Positions 60,385 to 64,000 of a stretch of 64,000 nucleotides of DNA are shown piece after piece. This DNA comes from Imperialibacter roseus. GTDB lineage: Bacteria > Bacteroidota > Bacteroidia > Cytophagales > Cyclobacteriaceae. Positions within the stretch are counted from its first letter, which is position 1. Each line of letters starts with the position of its first letter. Below the pieces are notes generated by a model, which was not told the origin of the DNA, searched no databases, and saw only the letters and a list, made by a program, of their open reading frames with translations. The position numbers and the translations under genes were made by a program. The stretch is taken from assembly GCF_032999765.1 (NCBI RefSeq), contig NZ_CP136051.1, positions 5,722,501-5,786,500 of the forward strand. The letters run 5' to 3'.

Positions 60385-62202
60385 TTATTGATTGAGGTCG
60401 CCCCGGAGCTCCCGGAATCTTTTGCGAGCCTCGGCGGTGTAGATACTTCCGGGGTAGGTTGTAAGAAGTGCTTGAAAAGCTTCCATGGCGAGTTGCTTAT
60501 TCCCCAACTGCTTGTCGATAATTTTACCTTTTAGAAACAAGGCATCATCGCCAAGTATATCCGTAGGGTAGCTGGTGAGTATCTTGTCAAGGAGGGCAAT
60601 CGCTACTTCCGCATGGCCCAACTCCTGGTTAATTTGTGCCATTTTGTACCAAACCTCATCGGTAATTCTGTGGTTGGGAAATTGGCTAAGCAACGAGTCA
60701 AAACCTTGAAGAGCCTCAAGTTTCTTGTTTTGGAAAAGCAGCAAATCAACTGCAGCGAATTTCTTCATCGCCAGCTCGGTGGTGTCCATCAGTGTATTGT
60801 CCTGAATCAGCAGACTAAGTGCCATTGCATCATTAGATATTTCCCGTGAGGTGGCCAATTTCAAAATATCGAGATGGGCTTTGGCAAGTTCAAAGTCGCC
60901 ATTGTAATAATTGAGCTTTGCATTCTTGAGTTTTGCCTCATAGCCAATCAGGCTTTCCTTGCTGTCTTTTTCCACCTGCGAATAAAGTAATGTCGATTCC
61001 CAGGGTTCTCCTATCAGCAGATAGATGTCTCCAAGATCTAGTTTGCAGCTGGAAACCAATTGCGGCTGAGCCCTCGGAAAATTGATAATGTCTTTTAGCG
61101 TAGAAATTGCCTGATCCTTTTCATCAAGATAAAAAGCATATAACAAAGCCTTGCTTCGGAGCGCTTCCAGGGTGTTGCTGTTCAAACCCGAATCTTTGAT
61201 AAGATTATCGTAATCGGCGATCAAAGTTCTGATGGCGGTGGTGTCAACCGGATAAGTGTTTTTAACTTTTCCTTCCCTGGCCTTTATCAGCATCCTTCTT
61301 GCTAACACATAATTGGAAGACGATGGATATGTTTGAATAATCCATGAAAAAATATCTTCGGCATCTTCGAACGCTCCATTGTCAATTGCTATGATACCAA
61401 TTTCCAGTACCCTCGAGCCCTCACCTCTCTCCCGGCGGTCAATGGCTCTGGCTTGCGTAAATGCACCAAAAAAATTTTTCTGCTGAAGTTCTGCCCAAAT
61501 AAGTAATTCGCCATAGATAATATCATTGGGACTTTTCTGCACCTTTTGGATAAGGATCGTTTCAAGAGCCTCTAAGTCTTCGGGCTCCGTGAGCAGGTTC
61601 TGCAGAATATTCCTGACGTAGTTAATATTATTGGGATTTTGAATGGCGAAGTTGAGATACTCCTCCATCATTTGCTCCCTATTATTGAGAAGACGGTAGA
61701 TATTCGCCAACTCGATAGCGTATGCATACTGGTTACCGGATGATTGTCTTCCTGCCAGATAAGTTTTAAGGGCATATTCTCTGAGCTGCTTGGAGATAAA
61801 AGTTTGCGCAGTTATTCGGAGCTTGTAGTTGTCTCCCTTTATGCCTGCTATTACCGACTCAAATTGGCTATTGGCCTTATCGGCTTTTCCTGCCGCCTGA
61901 TACACCATGCCCAGGTCTATCTTATAAATTAAATTGCCATCGTCTCGCTTAATTTGTTTCTCTACGTAATCCTCTGCTTCCTTGTAGTTCTCCAGGTTGA
62001 TGAGAAGCGCCAGATAATTATTGTGAACAAAGGGGATGTTTCTGGAATCCTTTACCAGGTCTTTATAAAGATCGAGCGCCTTGTCAACATCGCCCTGCCC
62101 CAAATATTCGTTCGCCAGGTCAATTTTAGCGTTGTCCTGCCCACGCAATAGAACTGGCGCAACCAGGATGAGAATTGCTACTATTATCAGTCGTTTACTC
62201 AT
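60385..62202 (-). CDS. Exported tetratricopeptide repeat protein
   Basis: The 605-residue product starts with a signal peptide (LIIVAILILVAPVLLRG) and is otherwise built of TPR-like helix pairs: IDLANEYLGQGDVDKALDLYKDLV, YKIDLGMVYQAAGKADKANSQFESV, VWYKMAQINQELGHAEVAIALLDKIL, ALFLKGKIIDKQLGNKQLAMEAFQALL. The C-terminal pattern with TTYPGSIYTAEARKRFREL resembles outer-membrane assembly or YbgF-type TPRs. It would be a periplasmic scaffold. The start codon is directly beside a DnaA-box-like sequence. Confidence 0.88.
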   Translation of the reverse strand: MSKRLIIVAILILVAPVLLRGQDNAKIDLANEYLGQGDVDKALDLYKDLVKDSRNIPFVHNNYLALLINLENYKEAEDYVEKQIKRDDGNLIYKIDLGMVYQAAGKADKANSQFESVIAGIKGDNYKLRITAQTFISKQLREYALKTYLAGRQSSGNQYAYAIELANIYRLLNNREQMMEEYLNFAIQNPNNINYVRNILQNLLTEPEDLEALETILIQKVQKSPNDIIYGELLIWAELQQKNFFGAFTQARAIDRRERGEGSRVLEIGIIAIDNGAFEDAEDIFSWIIQTYPSSSNYVLARRMLIKAREGKVKNTYPVDTTAIRTLIADYDNLIKDSGLNSNTLEALRSKALLYAFYLDEKDQAISTLKDIINFPRAQPQLVSSCKLDLGDIYLLIGEPWESTLLYSQVEKDSKESLIGYEAKLKNAKLNYYNGDFELAKAHLDILKLATSREISNDAMALSLLIQDNTLMDTTELAMKKFAAVDLLLFQNKKLEALQGFDSLLSQFPNHRITDEVWYKMAQINQELGHAEVAIALLDKILTSYPTDILGDDALFLKGKIIDKQLGNKQLAMEAFQALLTTYPGSIYTAEARKRFRELRGDLNQ

Positions 62203-62562
62203 TTATCCACATTTTCTGTTTTGTAATATATATAACTAAATTTTTAAAAGATTAATTGAAGAGTATTATTAAGTCTGTGGATTTGTGGATAAGAAAATTA
62301 GCATAAGTCGATTGTAGATCAAATTGGAGTTTCAAACAATATGTTAACATTGAAACGCAAGCGATAGTGCAAAGGAGGGAGATTGTTGATAGATGGGGAG
62401 TTAGTGATGTGAGTATCTTTTTTGACTTAAGTTGTTGGTAAGAGGTAAGTGTAATGTGCACAAATCAGCTTAGCTGAAATTGTGTCGGATCGGTTCTGTT
62501 AGATTGAATCGAGTTGTGGAGAACTTGGGCAGTTAAGCACAGGCTTAGCTAAGTTTTCCACT
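62203..62562. other. Candidate chromosome origin: DnaA boxes and AT-rich tract
   Basis: This 358-base gene-free stretch has two perfect DnaA boxes TTATCCACA, one at 62203-62211 on the plus strand and one at 62284-62292 on the minus strand. Weaker matches lie at 62455-62463 (TTGTGCACA, minus), 62515-62523 (TTCTCCACA, minus) and 62554-62562 (TTTTCCACT, plus). Between the perfect boxes is a very AT-rich run (62212-62275) of the type unwound at origins. To the right the plus strand becomes strongly G-over-C rich, and to the left C is equal to or slightly above G, matching a switch between leading strands. No dnaA gene is in the window. Confidence 0.5.
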
Positions 62563-64000
62563 AAAAGTTGATCTCAACATTTTCAAGTGTCCAGTTTTCT
62601 CTAACGTTAAAGAATTCGGGATATATGTACACGCTTTCGGGTTCTATTCGCTTCAGGCTGTTTCCGGTAGACCACACGCCGTCGTTGTTATCATCAACTA
62701 GGATCCTGAAGGTATAGTCTCCGGGTGGGATGTTTTTGAACTCGAAAGTAGACGTTCCTGGTTGTGAGGAAACTACTTTGTACTTGTTGGTGACTAGCTG
62801 AAGTGTATAGTTTGTGTAGTCTGTTGAAATAGTTCCTCTCACTATCCCCCGCTCTTCGCTGTTTATGAATTTTAGTGGGATGTTTTCAGTGTAGGAAGTG
62901 TCTCCGTCTACAGAAAAGAAGGTTCCCTTTGGAAGTTTGACTCTGGTATAGTTGTCTTCGACTTTGTCTAATAGTTTTTTGATTCTACTGTATCGTTTAA
63001 AGTCGAGCGAAGATGTGTCTGATTGCAAAGAGTCAGTTAATTGTTGGTATCGGAGTTTTTCATTGGCAACTATCTTTTTGTCGATTTGAGTGTTGATAGT
63101 AACTTTTGTTTTGTGGTTGTTCCAAATGATGGTGTCGATCTTGACTGGATGTTGAACAAGTGTATCTATGGAAACTCTCATGGAGTCGGCGATGTAGTTT
63201 TTTGCTACTGGTTTTGTAAACGATAATGTAAATGTCGTTTTCTCGAGTATTTGCTCGTCTTTGGTAGGGATGGTGGTAAATTTAAACGGTGGAATGCTTC
63301 GCTTGCTTGATGTGAATTTTAGGTAAGTGGTATCAATGGTTTGGTTGTAGGTGCTGTCTATGGAGGTGATTGCGATTTGCAGGCTATCCTTTTTCGGATT
63401 TGAGACAGGATAGAAAACAATACCTCTCCCATCTGGTGTTAGGTTCGCTTCAATTGTCCAATTGGGAAGCTTCAAAGAATCCAGGATTTGAACGCTAAAA
63501 TCTTTGAGGGGTTTGTTATAGCGGCTTTCGAAATATATGCCCGACGTGCGGGAGGTTAGTTGTGCCAGTGGGCGTACGTCGTTGCGTGTGATAGGTATGG
63601 TTAGAGAGTCGATGTTGTATGTAAGTGCTAAAGTGTCGGCGATGAATCCATGGGGCTCGTCGTTGGGCTCGCACAAATTGTTTTTGTTCTTGTCCTGGAA
63701 GGCGTAGAGTCTGTAGTTCCCGTTTTTAAGGTTTTCTATTGAGTAGGTACCATCTTCAGCAGTTTTTGTAAAATAGAGAGGGCGCTTGTTAAATATATCA
63801 GTCGTGTCGTTGGCTTGGTAGAGGGCTACTGTGGCTTCTTTGATTGGCTCGTGGGTGAGCAGGTCGATAATGCTACCTGCTATGGATAGAGAGTCGATGT
63901 AGGTAGTGGTACTAAATGCCAGTATGATGTTTTCAGCATCGTTGTTTTCCGTGATGTCGGAGATTGTACTATTGAAGTTCAAGGTATAGGTGGTGCTGTC
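62561..64000 (-). CDS. Ig-like/choice-of-anchor repeat protein, N-terminus cut by window edge
   Basis: The frame is open to the window end (DSTTYTLNF upstream of the first in-frame codon), so the N-terminal part is missing. About 479 residues remain. The stretch IDLLTHEPIKEATVALYQANDTTDIFNKRPLYFTKTAEDGTYSIENLKNGNYRLYAFQDKNKN is a carboxypeptidase-regulatory or SpaA-like Ig fold, and GDYTFRILVDDNNDGVWSTGN near the C-terminus is a SdrD B-like repeat with Asp/Asn loops. Proteins of this kind in Cytophagales start with an Ig-like domain and are exported. Function is unknown. The DNA is unusually G/T-rich on the plus strand. Confidence 0.8.
   Translation of the reverse strand, partial: DSTTYTLNFNSTISDITENNDAENIILAFSTTTYIDSLSIAGSIIDLLTHEPIKEATVALYQANDTTDIFNKRPLYFTKTAEDGTYSIENLKNGNYRLYAFQDKNKNNLCEPNDEPHGFIADTLALTYNIDSLTIPITRNDVRPLAQLTSRTSGIYFESRYNKPLKDFSVQILDSLKLPNWTIEANLTPDGRGIVFYPVSNPKKDSLQIAITSIDSTYNQTIDTTYLKFTSSKRSIPPFKFTTIPTKDEQILEKTTFTLSFTKPVAKNYIADSMRVSIDTLVQHPVKIDTIIWNNHKTKVTINTQIDKKIVANEKLRYQQLTDSLQSDTSSLDFKRYSRIKKLLDKVEDNYTRVKLPKGTFFSVDGDTSYTENIPLKFINSEERGIVRGTISTDYTNYTLQLVTNKYKVVSSQPGTSTFEFKNIPPGDYTFRILVDDNNDGVWSTGNSLKRIEPESVYIYPEFFNVRENWTLENVEINF

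Noticed and set aside
1-64000. CRISPR arrays, prophage, restriction-modification or classical toxin-antitoxin loci
   Set aside because: No regularly spaced repeats, phage structural genes, or methyltransferase/nuclease pairs were seen. The Fic protein has no separate antitoxin gene; its inhibitory motif lies in the same chain.

Overview
The window looks like chromosomal DNA from a member of the Bacteroidota, most likely order Cytophagales. The signs are a SusC/SusD pair, a type IX secretion (T9SS) sorting domain next to a PorP/SprF protein, the families DUF4301 and DUF6702, few Shine-Dalgarno sequences, and TAnnTTTG-type -7 boxes. Most genes are housekeeping or secreted hydrolases. I saw no rRNA, tRNA, phage or CRISPR.

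Layout. 1-4.9 kb: a truncated thioredoxin, a yjbQ gene broken by an in-frame amber codon, a beta-helix lipoprotein, prfA, a heme-binding Tll0287-like lipoprotein and an unknown exported protein. 5-6.8 kb: a Fic gene between a degraded copy of the tag 3' end and the intact tag gene, which looks like an insertion scar. 6.8-9 kb: an M28 peptidase coupled to tag, and an unknown exported protein. 9.2-14.9 kb: two tandem M1 peptidase paralogs, a HupE/UreJ-like membrane protein and a DUF6702 protein. 15-18.9 kb: MscS, a 2H phosphoesterase and a metzincin-like lipoprotein protease. 19-24.3 kb: an operon of ECF sigma factor, TonB-like protein, FG-GAP protein with a T9SS type-B C-terminal domain, and a PorP/SprF-OmpA fusion. 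24.6-29.9 kb: DUF4301, a TerB-like and a C2-like small protein, a MaoC hydratase and an S9 peptidase.

30.4-42.2 kb: a SusC/SusD pair followed by four genes of a kind best known from Planctomycetes (PSCyt1-DUF1549-DUF1553, DUF1501, an NHL-type propeller, and a DUF2231-cytochrome c-LRR protein). This is the most unusual metabolic cluster. Just downstream sits an IS110-family element with 14-bp subterminal inverted repeats and a structured 246-bp non-coding end, the expected place for a bridge RNA. 43.8-51.6 kb: M20 amidohydrolase, DASH cryptochrome, ThuA-like lipoprotein, M14 carboxypeptidase, a RidA-family lipoprotein and YccF.

51.6-55.9 kb: four overlapping signalling genes (PAS kinase, single REC, REC-PAS kinase, REC-cNMP-Crp regulator) forming a likely phosphorelay. 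56.2-60.3 kb: a fatty-acid beta-oxidation operon (MarR, FadN-like, thiolase) with a palindrome on its promoter. 60.4-64 kb: a TPR protein, then a 358-bp gene-free stretch with two perfect DnaA boxes and an AT-rich tract, then a truncated Ig-like protein in G-rich DNA. The gene-free stretch is a candidate chromosome origin.
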